Source: Hypericibacter terrae
Lineage (GTDB): Bacteria > Pseudomonadota > Alphaproteobacteria > Dongiales > Dongiaceae
Length of the DNA: 64,000 nucleotides
Assembly: GCF_008728855.1 (NCBI RefSeq)
Contig: NZ_CP042906.1
Location: 5,733,001 to 5,797,000 of the forward strand
Reading direction: 5' to 3'
Shown: positions 1 through 12,700 of the stretch, one piece after another
Numbering within the stretch: the stretch's first letter is position 1
Layout of the letters: each line of letters starts with the position of its first letter
Translations under genes and position numbers: made by a program
Notes under the pieces: model-generated
The model's database searches: none
The model's input: the letters and a program-made list of their open reading frames with translations, nothing else
Told to the model about the DNA's origin: nothing

Positions 1-1
1 T

Positions 2-889
2 CACGATCCTGTCGCCGCGCTCGACTATGCCCAACGCCTCGCCACGGAGCGCGAACGCCTTCGGGACGATCTCGAAATCGTCATGCGCGTCTATTTCGAG
101 AAGCCCCGAACGACCGTCGGGTGGAAGGGTCTGATCAACGACCCCGACTTGAACGGCACCTTCCAGATCAATCGCGGCTTGCGCACGGCGCGCGAGCTGC
201 TGCTGCGGATCAACGAACGGGGCGTTCCCGCCGGATGCGAATTCCTGGACGTCATGACGCCGCAATACATTGCCGATCTGGTGAGCTGGGGTGCAATCGG
301 CGCCCGCACGACGGAGAGCCAGATCCATCGGCAGATGGCATCAGGCCTGTCCTGCCCGGTCGGCTTCAAGAACGGCACGAATGGCGATGTCCGGATCGCG
401 GTCGAGGCCGTCGAGGCGGCATCCCATCCGCATCACTTTCTTGCGCTCGACAAGGAAGGGCGGGCGGCCATTGCGGCCACCACGGGAAACGAGGATGGGC
501 ACATCATCCTGCGTGGCGGCAATCTGCCGAACTACGATGCCGCCAGCGTCACGAAGGCGGCGCAAGCCTGCCTTCAGGCCGGCGTCAAACCTCGTCTCCT
601 GATCGATGCAAGCCACGGCAACAGCGGCAAGCGCCCGGAGAATCAGCCCTTGGTCCTGGCGGCGGTTGCCGACCAGGTGGCCGCGGGTAGCGATTACATC
701 CATGGCGTCATGGTCGAAAGCCATCTGAAGGGCGGCCGCCAGGACTTTGTGCCGGGCGGCCCCCACGCCTATGGCGTCAGCATTACCGACGGCTGCCTGG
801 CGTGGAGCGAATCGGTTGCCGTTTTGGAACGGTTGGCGCATGCGACGCGCGGCCGCCGCTCACGCCGGCGCCAGCGAGCGGATGGATAA
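2..889 (+). CDS. aroG: 3-deoxy-7-phosphoheptulonate synthase, class I (5' end outside window)
   Basis: This enzyme condenses phosphoenolpyruvate and erythrose 4-phosphate to DAHP, the first step of the shikimate pathway. The reading frame is already open at base 2, so the gene begins upstream of the window; the ATG at 83 is internal. Visible family signatures are HDPVAAL at the truncated end, the RVYFEKPRTTVGWKG block, INDPDLNG, and the C-terminal DASHGNSGK and HGVMVESHLKGG segments, which carry metal- and substrate-binding residues. The frame ends with a basic tail. Which isozyme of the AroF/G/H group it is, and its feedback specificity, cannot be told because the N-terminal regulatory part is missing. 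The aldolase gene downstream is convergent. Confidence 0.93.
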   Translation, partial: HDPVAALDYAQRLATERERLRDDLEIVMRVYFEKPRTTVGWKGLINDPDLNGTFQINRGLRTARELLLRINERGVPAGCEFLDVMTPQYIADLVSWGAIGARTTESQIHRQMASGLSCPVGFKNGTNGDVRIAVEAVEAASHPHHFLALDKEGRAAIAATTGNEDGHIILRGGNLPNYDAASVTKAAQACLQAGVKPRLLIDASHGNSGKRPENQPLVLAAVADQVAAGSDYIHGVMVESHLKGGRQDFVPGGPHAYGVSITDGCLAWSESVAVLERLAHATRGRRSRRRQRADG

Positions 890-1023
890 GGTCGGCTCTG
901 CGCCATTGCCCTGCCGGGCGCGCCCAGAGCTGCAGGCTGTGCCGCTCCACCGACGGCCCTGGGCGGAGCCGGGTAAGTGGCGCCTTCATCGCCCCCGCGC
1001 GGGAGCGACGCTTTCGAAAGACG

Positions 1024-2025
1024 TCAGCGTCCCGACGGCGCCCGCACCGCTTCCGACAGGATCTCAGCCCGGCGGAGGAAGGCTGATTGCGCCGCTTCGA
1101 GGTTTTGAGACCGGCCTTTCCACGCGGCAAGCGCCTCGTCCTGGAGGGCGCGGCCAAAAGAGAAGCTCAAACGCCAGGGCGCAGCGCCGGCCCGTCGCAC
1201 GATCGCGCGGAGATTGCGCGTCGAAACCTCGGGGCTCTGGCCGCCCGACAAGAACAGGATTCCCGGCACCTGCGGCGGCACGCTGCTGCGCAGGCATTCC
1301 AGCGTCGCGTCGGCGATCTGTTCCGGCGTCTGCGTCTGACCGGAATGCGCGCCCGGCACAACCATGTTGGGTTTGAGCAGCATGCCTTCCAGCCGAACGC
1401 CGGCCTTGTCGAGGGCCTTGAAGACGGCATCGAGGGTGGCGCGGGTCACGTCGGCGGATCGGTCGATATTCTGGCTGCCATCCATGAGAACCTCCGGCTC
1501 GACGATCGGCGTCAGATCGGCGTCCTGGCAGTCGCGCGCATAACGGGCAAGGCTTGTCGCGTTGGCCGAAATGGCGGCGGCGGTCGGCAGGCGGTCGCCA
1601 TCGATATGGATGACGGCGCGCCATTTGGCGAAGCGGGCCCCCCGCCGCCTGAAATCCGACAATCGCTCGGGCAGCCCCTCGAGGCCTTTGGTCATGGTCT
1701 CGGTCGTATCGGCTCCCAGCGGCGCCGTGCCCGCGTCGACTTTAATGCCGGGGATGATGCCCCGCTTCGCCAGCAGCTGCGGAAAAGGATCGCCCGAGGC
1801 GGTCGCCTGCCGCAGCGTCTCCTCGAAAAGGATCACACCGCTGATGCAGTTCTCCATGCCGGGTGTCGTGAAGAGCAGGTCGCGATAGGCCCTTCTCGTT
1901 TCCTCGGTGGACGCGATGCCTTGCGGGTCGAAACGCTTCTTTATGGTCGGCAGGCTTTCGTCCGCGGCGAGAAGACCTTTTCCAGGCGAGACCAGTTGCC
2001 GTGCCGTTTCAATGATGCCGCTCAT
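1024..2025 (-). CDS. Fructose-bisphosphate aldolase, class I
   Basis: Class I (Schiff-base) aldolase that interconverts fructose 1,6-bisphosphate with dihydroxyacetone phosphate and glyceraldehyde 3-phosphate in the cytoplasm. The 333-residue protein shows the animal-type family motifs in order: GLLAADES (catalytic Asp), FAKWRAVIHI (Lys), TPIVEPEVLMDG (Glu), LLKPNMVVPG (Schiff-base Lys) and FLSGGQSPE. Length is slightly below the ~350-360 residues of eukaryotic enzymes. The ATG at 2025 is preceded by AAGGAG seven bases upstream, so the start is well supported. It lies 113 bp downstream of the DUF763 gene on the same strand. A link between the two functions is not evident. Confidence 0.95.
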   Translation of the reverse strand: MSGIIETARQLVSPGKGLLAADESLPTIKKRFDPQGIASTEETRRAYRDLLFTTPGMENCISGVILFEETLRQATASGDPFPQLLAKRGIIPGIKVDAGTAPLGADTTETMTKGLEGLPERLSDFRRRGARFAKWRAVIHIDGDRLPTAAAISANATSLARYARDCQDADLTPIVEPEVLMDGSQNIDRSADVTRATLDAVFKALDKAGVRLEGMLLKPNMVVPGAHSGQTQTPEQIADATLECLRSSVPPQVPGILFLSGGQSPEVSTRNLRAIVRRAGAAPWRLSFSFGRALQDEALAAWKGRSQNLEAAQSAFLRRAEILSEAVRAPSGR

Positions 2026-2138
2026 GAGGGCGCTCCTTCCTTGGCCGCTCGGAACTGTCAGCGTTCTACGGTTTCTCCTGCCGCTCTCCCCGCCTTCATG
2101 GACTCACCCGCGTCTGCCCGGTTGTCCGTCCGGCCCAG

Positions 2139-3422
2139 TCATGGCGCGGTCGGGAATCGAACGGGCTCCGCATGATCGGCGGAGTCGGGCGCCGGCTCCC
2201 AGCCGAAGACGCTGCGCCCGCCATACTCAGGCGAGCGCCGGCGCTCCTCGCCGATGAAAGCCGGCAGCGACGGGCCCGTCGCCGTCCGCTCCAGCCGTCG
2301 CGTCTGCTCGTCCAGCCGGCGGATCGCATCGAGCCGTTCGTCATTGCCGAGCCTGGCCTTCTCGACCGCGGATTTGAGGACGGCGATGGTCTGGTCATAG
2401 ACCTTGAGCGGCACCGGATAGGGATGCCGGTCCTTACCGCCATGCGCGAGCGAGAAGCGCGCAGGATCGGCGAAGCGGCAGGGCGCACCATGGATGATCT
2501 CGGCCGCCATGGCGAGCGAATGCACGGTCCGGGCGCCCACACCCGGGACCAGCAGCAGCTCGCTGAAATCGGCAGGCGCCCGGTCGGCCGCCGCGGCGAG
2601 CGCGCCATGCAGGCGACGGAGCATGACATCCTTGGGCCGCACATCGTGATGCGCCGGCATGACGAGATGAGGCAGGAGCGGGGCTTCGGGAGGTGCCGCC
2701 GCCGGCAACGGCTTTCCTTGCAGCGAAGCGATCTCACCGACGAGGCGGTCGGGCCCCAGATCGCGCAGCAGATCGATCTGGCCTTGCCGCGAGGCGGCGG
2801 CGCGCCGGTCGGTGAGATTCACGATCTCGCCCTGGTTCTCGCCCTCGATCGCCTGGTGCGGCGCCTCGACGAAGCTCTTCAGATCCTCCGACAGCCAGTG
2901 ATAGCGGCGCGCCGTGCGCGTTGCGCCGTTCATGCCCTGCTGCACCACGACCCATTTGCCGTCATCGGCGAGGATGAAACCGTGGAGATAGAGATCGAAG
3001 CCGTCCTGCAGGGCGGCGCTGTCGACCTTGGCGACCAGCCGGCTCGTTTTCGCCAGCGCCGTTCCGTCGAGGCCGGTGCGCTCGCCGATGGCGACCAGCT
3101 CCTGGGGCGTCTGCCGCGAATGGCTCCCCCGCCCGCCGCAGACATGCAGGCCGAGCTCGCCCGAGAGCGGCGCCAGCCCCCGCTTCAGCGCGCCGATGAC
3201 GCTGGTGGTGATGCCGGAGGAATGCCAGTCCATGCCCATGACGGCGCCGAAGGACTGAAACCAGAACGGATGTGACAGGCGGCGCAGGAACTCGTCCCGG
3301 CCGTAATGATGGAGGATCGCCTCGGCGATGACCGCGCCCATCCGCGTCATGCGCCGGCCCAGCCAGGCGGGGACCCGGCCGTTATGCAAAGGCAGATCGG
3401 CGCTCCCCGACCGTCGCGTCAC
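2139..3422 (-). CDS. DUF763 domain-containing protein
   Basis: Member of the DUF763 family, whose function is unknown. The diagnostic N-terminus (RSGSADLPLHNGRVPAWL) is followed by blocks such as GMDWHSSGITTS, GLHVCGGRGSHSRQTP and QQGMNGATRTARRYHWLS, and by LLLVPGVGARTVHSL, which resembles a helix-hairpin-helix DNA-binding motif. I chose the GTG at 3422 because family homology starts there and GGAGG lies just upstream. An ATG at 3449 is the alternative; the frame is open to 3656, but those extra residues look like untranslated DNA. A nucleic-acid role is suggested only by the HhH-like motif. The family assignment is strong; the role is unknown. Confidence 0.8.
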   Translation of the reverse strand: MTRRSGSADLPLHNGRVPAWLGRRMTRMGAVIAEAILHHYGRDEFLRRLSHPFWFQSFGAVMGMDWHSSGITTSVIGALKRGLAPLSGELGLHVCGGRGSHSRQTPQELVAIGERTGLDGTALAKTSRLVAKVDSAALQDGFDLYLHGFILADDGKWVVVQQGMNGATRTARRYHWLSEDLKSFVEAPHQAIEGENQGEIVNLTDRRAAASRQGQIDLLRDLGPDRLVGEIASLQGKPLPAAAPPEAPLLPHLVMPAHHDVRPKDVMLRRLHGALAAAADRAPADFSELLLVPGVGARTVHSLAMAAEIIHGAPCRFADPARFSLAHGGKDRHPYPVPLKVYDQTIAVLKSAVEKARLGNDERLDAIRRLDEQTRRLERTATGPSLPAFIGEERRRSPEYGGRSVFGWEPAPDSADHAEPVRFPTAP

Positions 3423-3449
3423 GGACCCTCCGGAACAAACATGGAACAT

Positions 3450-3787
3450 AGCGGCTGGGTCGTTGAGTTGCAAAGGTAATTTCGAGCGATGCCCCGGGGG
3501 TCTCCCCTGACAATGCGACCCGGGGAAGCCGGCGGCGCCATCGCCCGCGCCCGGCGAATCCGATCCTAGGTTTTCTGTCTCCCTGAATAGCCAGTGATGC
3601 TGACCTTGATCGCAGATTTTGTCGCGGTTCCGGGCCTCGGATCGTTCCGCTCTCACCCCTGTTTTTCACTGTCGCTTCATGCCTTTGCCTCAAAATTTAC
3701 AAACCGAAACTTGGTGCCCTTCCAGGATGGATCCCGCGCCAATGACTCCGCAAATTCCTCACCGCAATCGACCGGCGTGATCGGCCC
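3450..3787. other. Intergenic region between divergent DUF763 and giant adhesin genes
   Basis: About 340 bp without a convincing gene. The DNA is locally more AT-rich than the neighbouring genes (for example around 3594-3620 and 3690-3715), as expected for promoters serving the two divergently transcribed genes. I could not identify a -35/-10 pair with confidence. Short open frames here are not supported by homology or ribosome binding sites. Confidence 0.5.
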
Positions 3788-6700
3788 ATGTTGGCCATCC
3801 GCATGGCGCGACTTTTCTCCATCGATCCTCTGACGGCCGCTGCGCCGATCCAGATGGAGTGGGTGCGCTTCGATGGCATCGCCCCGGCGGAAGCCGCGCA
3901 CGCACCGCATGTCATCACGGTCGATCCTCCCGAACCCGGCCAGTCGATCGGGATCGACGTCGATGTGGATACGACCCTCCAGTTCGCCTTCGATCTCAGC
4001 GACGCGCGCGTCGAGCTGGTCGACAATGCGATCCGCGTGGATCTCCCGAACAGCGGCGTCATCACGCTCTTCGGCGAGCGGATCGAGCAGTCGCTCGCCA
4101 ACAGCCAGGGCAATGTCGAGGAGATTCTCGGAAGCCTGTCCACGCCAGCGGACGGCTCGCCGCCGCCGGCACAGGGCCACCTCTTCCGGCACGGACCGCC
4201 CGACGGCGGCTCGATCGACCCCGCCAGCACCCTGCACGACACCGCGATCGCGCGGCCCGTCCTGCTGAACCCGCTCGCGGGAACGTCGCTCAGCTATCGC
4301 GACATCGACGGGCCGCCGGCACCCGCCGACCTCACCTCGCGTCATGACGTGCATGCGCCCGGCGACCCGCTGGTCGGGGTGAACGATGCCTTCACGCTGA
4401 CCGAGGACGGCTCGGTGAGCGTCGGGGCGCCCGGCGTGCTGGGCAACGACACAGGAAGCAGCAGCCTTGGCGCGGCCGCAACGCTGCTGAGCGGCCCGGC
4501 CCACGGGCTGCTCACGCTCAACAGCGACGGCAGCTTCACCTACACGCCCGACGCCGACTTCAACGGCACCGACAGCTACAGCTACAAGCTGACCGGCGGC
4601 GGCAAGACCGACACGGCGACGGTGTCGCTGACGGTCGGCGCGGTCGCCGACATCGCCGCCGACAGCGTGACGACCCCTGAAGAAACGGCCGTCACCTCCA
4701 CGGTCCTGGCGAACGACAGCTTCGAGAACGCGGCGCATCGGCTCACCTCCTTCACGCAAGGTGGCCATGGCACAGTGACACGGGACGACAACGGCACGGT
4801 CCTCGATCTCAGCGACGACAAGCTGGTCTATACGCCCAACACCGATTTCCACGGCAGCGACAGCTACAGCTACACGGTGACCAGCGGCAGCGTGACGGAA
4901 ACGGCGACGGTCTCGGTGACGGTGACGGGGGTTGCCGACATCGCCCCCGACATTGCGACCACCCATGAGGACACGGCGGTGACGACCGCCGTGCTGGCGA
5001 ACGACACGTTCGAGGACCCGTCGCGTCGGCTGACCTCGTTCACGCAAGGGTCGCATGGCACGGTGACGCGGGACAGCAACGGCACCCCGCTCGACCTCAC
5101 CGACGACAAGCTGGTCTATACGCCCAACCCCGACTTCAACGGCAGCGACAGCTACAGCTACACCGTCACCAGCGGCGGCGCGACCGAGTCGGCGACGGTA
5201 TCGGTCTGGGTGAACGCGACCGACAACATCGTCATCGACAGCGCGACGACCAATGAAGACACGGCCGTGACCACGGACGTACTGGCGAACGACTTGTTCG
5301 TCGATCCGGCGCGCCAACTGACCCAGTTCACGCAAGCGGCCCATGGCACGGTGGCCCGGGACGACAACGGCACCCCGCTCGACCTGAGCGACGACAAGCT
5401 GACCTACACGCCGGACGCCGATTTCAACGGCACCGACGGCTATGTCTACATCGTCACCAGCGGCGGCGTGACGGAGGCGGCGACGGTCTCCGTGACCGTC
5501 AATCCGGTGGCGGACGGCGCACCCGACAGCGCGACGACGGCCGAAGACACGGCGGTGACCACCGCGGTGCTGGCGAACGACAGCTTCGAGGACCCGACGC
5601 ACCAGCTGACCTCCTTCACGCAAGGCGCCCATGGCAGCGTGACGCGGGACAATAACGGCACGCCGTCCAATCTGGCGGACGACAGGCTGACCTACACGCC
5701 AAACCCCGACTTCAACGGCAGCGACAGCTACAGCTACACCGTCACCAGCGGCGGGCTCACCGAGACGACGACGGTGTCGGTGACGGTGAACGCGGTCGCC
5801 GACATCGTCGCCGACAGCGCCACGACGAACGAGGACAGCGCGGTCACGACGGCGGTCCTGGCGAACGACACGTTCGAGAGCGCCGTGCGCCAGTTGACCT
5901 CCTTCACGCAAGCCGCGCACGGCACGGTGACGCGGGACGACAACGGCTCCGTGGCCGACCTGACCGACGACAAACTGGTCTATACGCCGAACGCCGACTT
6001 CAACGGCAGCGACAGCTACAGCTACACCGTGACCAGCGGCGGCGTCACCGAGACCGCCACGGTATCGGTGACGGTGAACGCCGCCGCGGACATCGCCGCC
6101 GACAGCGCGACGACAACCGAGGACAGCGCCGTCACCATGGCGGTGCTGGCGAACGACGGGTTCGAGGATCCGGCGCGCCAGCTGACCGCCTTCACGCAAG
6201 GCGCGCATGGCACGGTCACGCGGGATGACAACGGCACCGCGGCCGACCTGAGCGACGACAAGCTGGTCTACACGCCCAACGCGGATTTCAACGGCAGCGA
6301 CAGCTACAGCTACACCGTGACCAGCGGCGGCGTGACGGAGACGACCACAGCGTCGGTGACGGTGAACGCCGCCGCCGACATCGTTGCCGACAGCGCCACG
6401 ACGAACGAGGACACGGCCGTCGCGACGGCCGTGCTGGCCAACGACAGCTTCGAGGATCCGGCACGCCAGCTGACCTCCTTCACCCAGGGCGGCCATGGCA
6501 CGGTGACGCGGGACGACAATGGCACGGCGGCCGACCTCACCGACGACAAGCTGACCTACACCCCCAACGCCGATTTCAACGGCACCGACAGCTATCAGTA
6601 CACGGTCACCAGCGGCGGCGTGACGGAGACGGCAACGGTGTCGGTCGCCGTCAACGCCGTGGCCGATATCGCGGCGGACAATGCGACGACCAACGAAGAC

Positions 6701-9700
6701 GGCGCCGTCACCACGGCGGTGATGGCGAATGACGGCTTCGACGACCCGGCGCGCCAGCTGACCTCGTTCACGCAAGCGACTCACGGCACGGTGACGCGGG
6801 ATACCAATGGCACCACGGCCGACCTCAGCGATGACAAGCTGACCTATACGCCCAATGCCGACTTCAACGGCACCGACAGCTACCAGTACACCGTGACCAG
6901 CGGCGGGGTGACGGAGACGGCGACCGTCTCGGCCACGGTCAATGCCGTGGCGGACATCCTGGCCGACAGCGCGACGACGAACGAAGACACGGCCGTCACC
7001 ACGGCGGTCCTGACCAATGACACATTCGAGGATCCGGCGCGCCAGCTGACCTCGTTCACGCAGGGCGCCAACGGCACGGTGACGCGGGACAACAACGGCA
7101 CGCCCCTCGACCTCACCGACGACAAGCTGGTCTACACGCCCAACGCCGACTTCAACGGCACCGACAGCTACAGCTACACCGTCACCAGCGGCGGCCTCAC
7201 CGAGACGGCAACCGTTTCGGTCATGGTCAATGCCGTGGCCGACATCGCCGCCGACACTGTGACGACGAATGAAGACAGCGCGGTCACCACGGCGGTCCTG
7301 GCCAATGACACATTCGAGGACCCGGCGCGCCAGCTGACCTCGTTCACGCAGGGCGCCAACGGCGCGGTGACGAGGAACGACAACGGCACCGCCGCCGATC
7401 TCACCGACGACAAGCTGACCTACACGCCCAACGCCGATTTCAATGGCAGCGACAGCTACCAATACACCGTGACCAGCGGCGGCGTGACGGAGACGGTGAC
7501 GGTATCGGTCACCGTGAACGCCGTCGCCGATATCGCCGCCGACAGTGCAACGACCAATGAAGACAGCGCCGTCGCCACGGCGGTCCTGGCGAATGACAGC
7601 TTCGAGGACCCGGCGCGCCAGCTGAGCTCCTTTACGCAAGCGGCCCACGGCACGGTCACGCGCGACGACAACGGCACCGCCGCCGATCTCGCCGACGACA
7701 AGCTGGTCTATACGCCCGACGCCGATTTCAATGGGGCCGACAGCTACAGCTACACCGTCACCAGCGGCGGGGTGACCGAGACGGCGACCGTGTCGGTCAC
7801 GGTCAACGCCGTCGCCGACATCGTGGCGGACAGTGCGACGACGAACGAAGACGTCGCGGTCACGACGGCGGTGCTGGCGAATGACAGCTTCGACGATCCG
7901 GCGCGCCAGCTGACCGCCTTCACGCAAGCCGGCCACGGCACCGTCACGCGCGATGACAACGGCACCGCGGCCGACCTCACCGACGACAAGCTGGTCTATA
8001 CGCCCGACGCCGATTTCAACGGCGCCGACAGCTACAGTTATACCGTGACCAGCGGCGGGGTGACGGAGACGGCGACCGTGTCGGTCACGGTCAATGCCGT
8101 GGCCGACATCGCGGCCGACAGCGCGACGACGAACGAAGATACATCTGTCACCACGGCGGTGCTGGCGAATGACGGTTTCGACGATCCGGCGCGCCAGCTG
8201 ACTTCGTTCACGCAGGCCGGCCACGGAACCGTCACGCGGGACGACAACGGCACCGCGGCCGACCTCACCGACGACAAGCTGGTCTATACGCCCAGCGCGG
8301 ATTTCAACGGGGCCGACAGCTACAGCTACACCGTCACCAGCGGCGGCGTCACCGAGACGGCGACCGTGTCGGTCACGGTCAACGCCGCGGCGGACATCGT
8401 GGCGGACAGCGCGACGACGAACGAGGACGCCGCGGTCACCGCGGCGGTGCTGGCCGACGACACGTTCGAGGACCCGGCGCGCCAGCTGACATCGTTCACG
8501 CAAGGCGCCCACGGCACGGTGACGCGCGATACCAACGGCACGGCGCTCGACCTGAGCGACGACAAGCTGGTCTACACGCCGAACGCCGATTTCAACGGCA
8601 GCGACAGCTATCAATACATCGTGACCAGCGGCGGGGTGACGGAGACGGCCACGGTGTCGGTGACGGTCAATGCCGTGGCCGACATCGTGGCCGACAGCGC
8701 GACGACCGGCGTGGACACCGCCGTCACCACGGCGGTGCTGGCGAACGACAGCTTCGAGGATCCGGCGCGCCAGCTCACCTCCTTCACGCAAGCTGCCCAT
8801 GGCACGGTGACGCGGGACGACAACGGCACGGCCCTCGACCTGACCGACGACAAGCTGACCTACACGCCGGACGCCGGCTTCATCGGCAGCGACAGCTACA
8901 GCTACACCGTCACCAGCAGCGGCCTCACCGAGACGACGACCGTGTCGGTATCGGTCCTCGGTTCGCTGTTCACGGACGGCGACGACGCGCTCGATTTTTC
9001 CGGCATCGCCGCGGGGACCTATGCGCCCGGCAGCCAGTATGACGCTCTCGACGGCAACGATTCGGTCGTCCTCCCGGCCGACGGAACCGCCGCCGCCCAG
9101 GCCGGCTACGACCCCAGCCAGGATTTCCATGCCGGTCTCGGCAATGACGCCGTCGTCGGCGGTGCGCTCGACGATCTCATCTTCGGCGACGACGGCAACG
9201 ACACGCTCGAGGGCGGGTCCGGGAACAATCTTCTGGACGGCGGCAGCGGCGAAGATGTCGCCGACTATAGCGGCGCGTCCGGTGCCGTCGCGATCAACGC
9301 CGCCACGGGGATCGCGACCCGGAGCGACGGAACCGACACGCTCTCCGGCATCGAGGACATCGTCGGGTCGGCGTTCGGCGACGCGGTGTCGGGCTACGGT
9401 TCCGGTGTGGTGGATCTCGGCGGCGGCGCCGACAGCCTGGCGCTCGCGAATGGCGGCGGCACGGTCACGGTCTCCAACACCGAGACCGTCACGGGCGGAA
9501 CCGGCGCCGATACCGTCACCCTCGGCGCCGCGCAGACCGCCGGCACGATCGATCTCGGCGCCGGCACCGACAGCCTGACCCTGGCGAATGGCGCCAACAC
9601 GCTGACCGTCTCCAACACCGAAACCATCGGCGGCGGAACCGGCGCCGACGCGATCACGCTCGGCGCCGCGCAGGCCGCCGGCACGATCGATCTCGGCGCC

Positions 9701-12700
9701 GGCGCCGACAGCCTCACTCTGGCGAATGGCGGCAACACCCTCACCGTTTCCAACGCCGAAACCGTCACCGGTGGCACCGGCGCCGATGCGATCACCCTGG
9801 GCGCGGCCCAGGCTTCCGGCGCGATCGATCTCGGCGCCGACGCCGACAGTCTCATTCTGGCGAACGGCAGCAACACGCTGACCGTCTCGAATACCGAGAC
9901 CATCACGGGCGGAACCGGCGCCGATGCCGTCACCCTCGGCGCAGCCCAGGCCGTGGGCACGATCGATCTCGGCGCCGGCAGCGACAGCCTCATCCTGGCG
10001 AACGGCAGCAACATCCTGACGGTCTCGAATACCGAGACCATCACCGGCGGGACGGGCGCCGACGCCATCACGCTCGGCGCGGCCCAGGCTGCGGGCACGA
10101 TCGATCTCGGCGCCGGCGCCGACAGCCTCACGCTCTCTTCCGCCGGCGCCAACATGCTCACGGTGTCCAACACCGAGACGATCACCGGCGGCACCGCCGC
10201 CGACACCATCACGCTCGGTGCCGCGCAGGCTGCGGGCACGATCAATCTCGGCGCCGGCACCGACAGCCTGACCCTGGCGAACGGCAGCAACACGCTGACG
10301 GTCACCGGCACCGAGACCATCACCGGCGGAACCGGGGCCGACGCCATCACCCTCGGCGCCGTTCAGGCCTCCGGCACGATCGATCTCGGTGGCGGCAGCG
10401 ACAGCCTGACCCTGGTGAACGGCAGCAATACCCTGACCGTTTCCAACACCGAGACCATCACCGGCGGCACCGGGGCCGACGTCATCACGCTCGGCGCGGC
10501 GCAGGCCTCGGGCACGATCAATCTCAGCACCGGCGCCGACAGCCTGACCCTGGCGGACGGCGCCAACACCCTGACGGTGACCGGCACCGAGACCATCACC
10601 GGCGGAACCGGGGCCGACACCATCACGCTCGGCGCGCCACAGACCTCGGGGACGATCGATCTCGCCGGCGGCAGCGACAACCTGACCCTCGCCAACGGCG
10701 GCAACACGCTCACCATCTCCAATACCGAGACCGTCACCGGCGGCACCGGCGCCGACATCCTCACGCTCGGAACCTTCCTCGTCGGCGGGATCATCGATCT
10801 GGGCACCGGCTCCGACAGCCTTGCTCTCTCTTCCGCCGGCGCCAACAGCATCACGGTCTCCAACACCGAGACCATCACGGGCGGCACCGCGGCCGACACG
10901 ATCACCCTCGGCGCGGCCCAGGCTTCCGGCACGATCGATCTCGGCGCCGGCAGCGACAGCCTGACCCTGGCCAATGGCGGCAATACGCTTACCGTCACCA
11001 ACAGCGAGACCGTGACCGGCGGCACCGGCGCCGATGTCATTACGTTGGGTGGCGCGCAGACTTCCGGCACGATCGATCTTGGCGCCGGCAGCGATACGCT
11101 CGTCCTTTCCTCCGCCGGCGCCAACACGCTCACGGTTTCCAACACCGAGACCATCACCGGCGGCACCAGCGCCGACACCATCACCCTCGGCGCCGCGCAG
11201 GCCTCCGGCACGATCAATCTGGGCGCCGGTACCGACAGCCTGACTTTGGCGAATGGCGGCAACACGCTGACCGTCACCGGCACCGAGACCATCACCGGCG
11301 GAACCGGGTCCGACGCCGTCACGCTCGGGGCGGTTCAGGCCTCGGGCACGATCGATCTCGGTGCCGGCAGCGACAGCCTCACCCTCGCGAACGGCAGCAA
11401 CACGCTCACCGTTTCGAACGCCGAGACCATTGCCGGCGGCACCGGCGCCGACGTCATTACCCTCGGCGCTGCCCAGGCCTCCGGCTCGATCGATCTGGGC
11501 GCCGGCACCGACAGCCTGACCCTGGCCGATGGCGGCAACACGCTCACCGTCTCCAACACCGAGACCATCACCGGCGGCATCGACGCCGATATCGTCACCC
11601 TCGGTGCCGCCCAGGCCTCCGGCACGATCGATCTCGGCGCCGGCAGCGACAGCCTGACCCTGGCGAATGGCGGCAACACGCTGACCGTCTCCAACACCGA
11701 GACCATCACCGGCGGCACCGGCGCCGATGTCGTCACCCTCGCGACCATCCTCACGGCGGCCCTCGTCGATCTCGGGGGCGGCAGCGACAGCCTCACGCTC
11801 TCCTCCGCCGGCGCCAACAGCGCCACCATCTCCAACACCGAGACCATCACGGGCGGTACCGCGGCCGACACGATCACCCTTGGCGCGGCCCAGGCCTCGG
11901 GCACGATCAATCTTGGCGCCGGCACGGACAGCCTGACCCTCGCCAACGGCAGCAACACGCTCACGGTTTCCAACAGCGAGACCATCACCGGCGGCACCGG
12001 TGCCGACGCCATCACCCTCGGCGTGGCGCAGACCTCCGGCACGATCGACCTCGGCGGCGGCGCCGACAGCCTGGTCCTCTCGACCGCTGGCAACAACACC
12101 CTGACCGTTTCCAATGTGGAGACGATCGGCGTCAGCAGCGCCACGGCCCGGACCGACACCATCACGCTGGGCGCGGCGCAGGCCTCCGGCACGATCGATC
12201 TCGGCGCCGGCAGCGACAGCCTGATCCTGGCCAACGGCGGCAATACGCTCACGGTCTCCAATACCGAGACCGTGACGGGCGGAACCGGCGCCGACATCAT
12301 CACCCTGGGTGCGGCGCAGGCTTCCGGCGCGATCGACCTCGGGGCCGGCACGGACAGCCTGACCCTGGCCAATGGCGGCAACACGCTCACCGTCTCCAAC
12401 AGCGAGACCATCACCGGCGGCACCGGCGCCGATATCATCACGCTGGGCGCCGCCCAGGCCTCGGGCTCGATCGATCTCGGCGCCGGCGCCGACAGCCTGA
12501 CCCTCGCCAATGGCGGCAACACGCTCACCGTCTCCAACACCGAGACCGTGACCGGCGGCACCGGCGCCGACATCATCACCCTGGGCGCGGCGCAGTCGTC
12601 GGGCACGATCAATCTCGGCGCCGGCACGGACAGCCTGACCCTGGCCAATGGCGGCAACACCCTGACCGTCACCGCCACCGAGACCATCACCGGCGGCACC

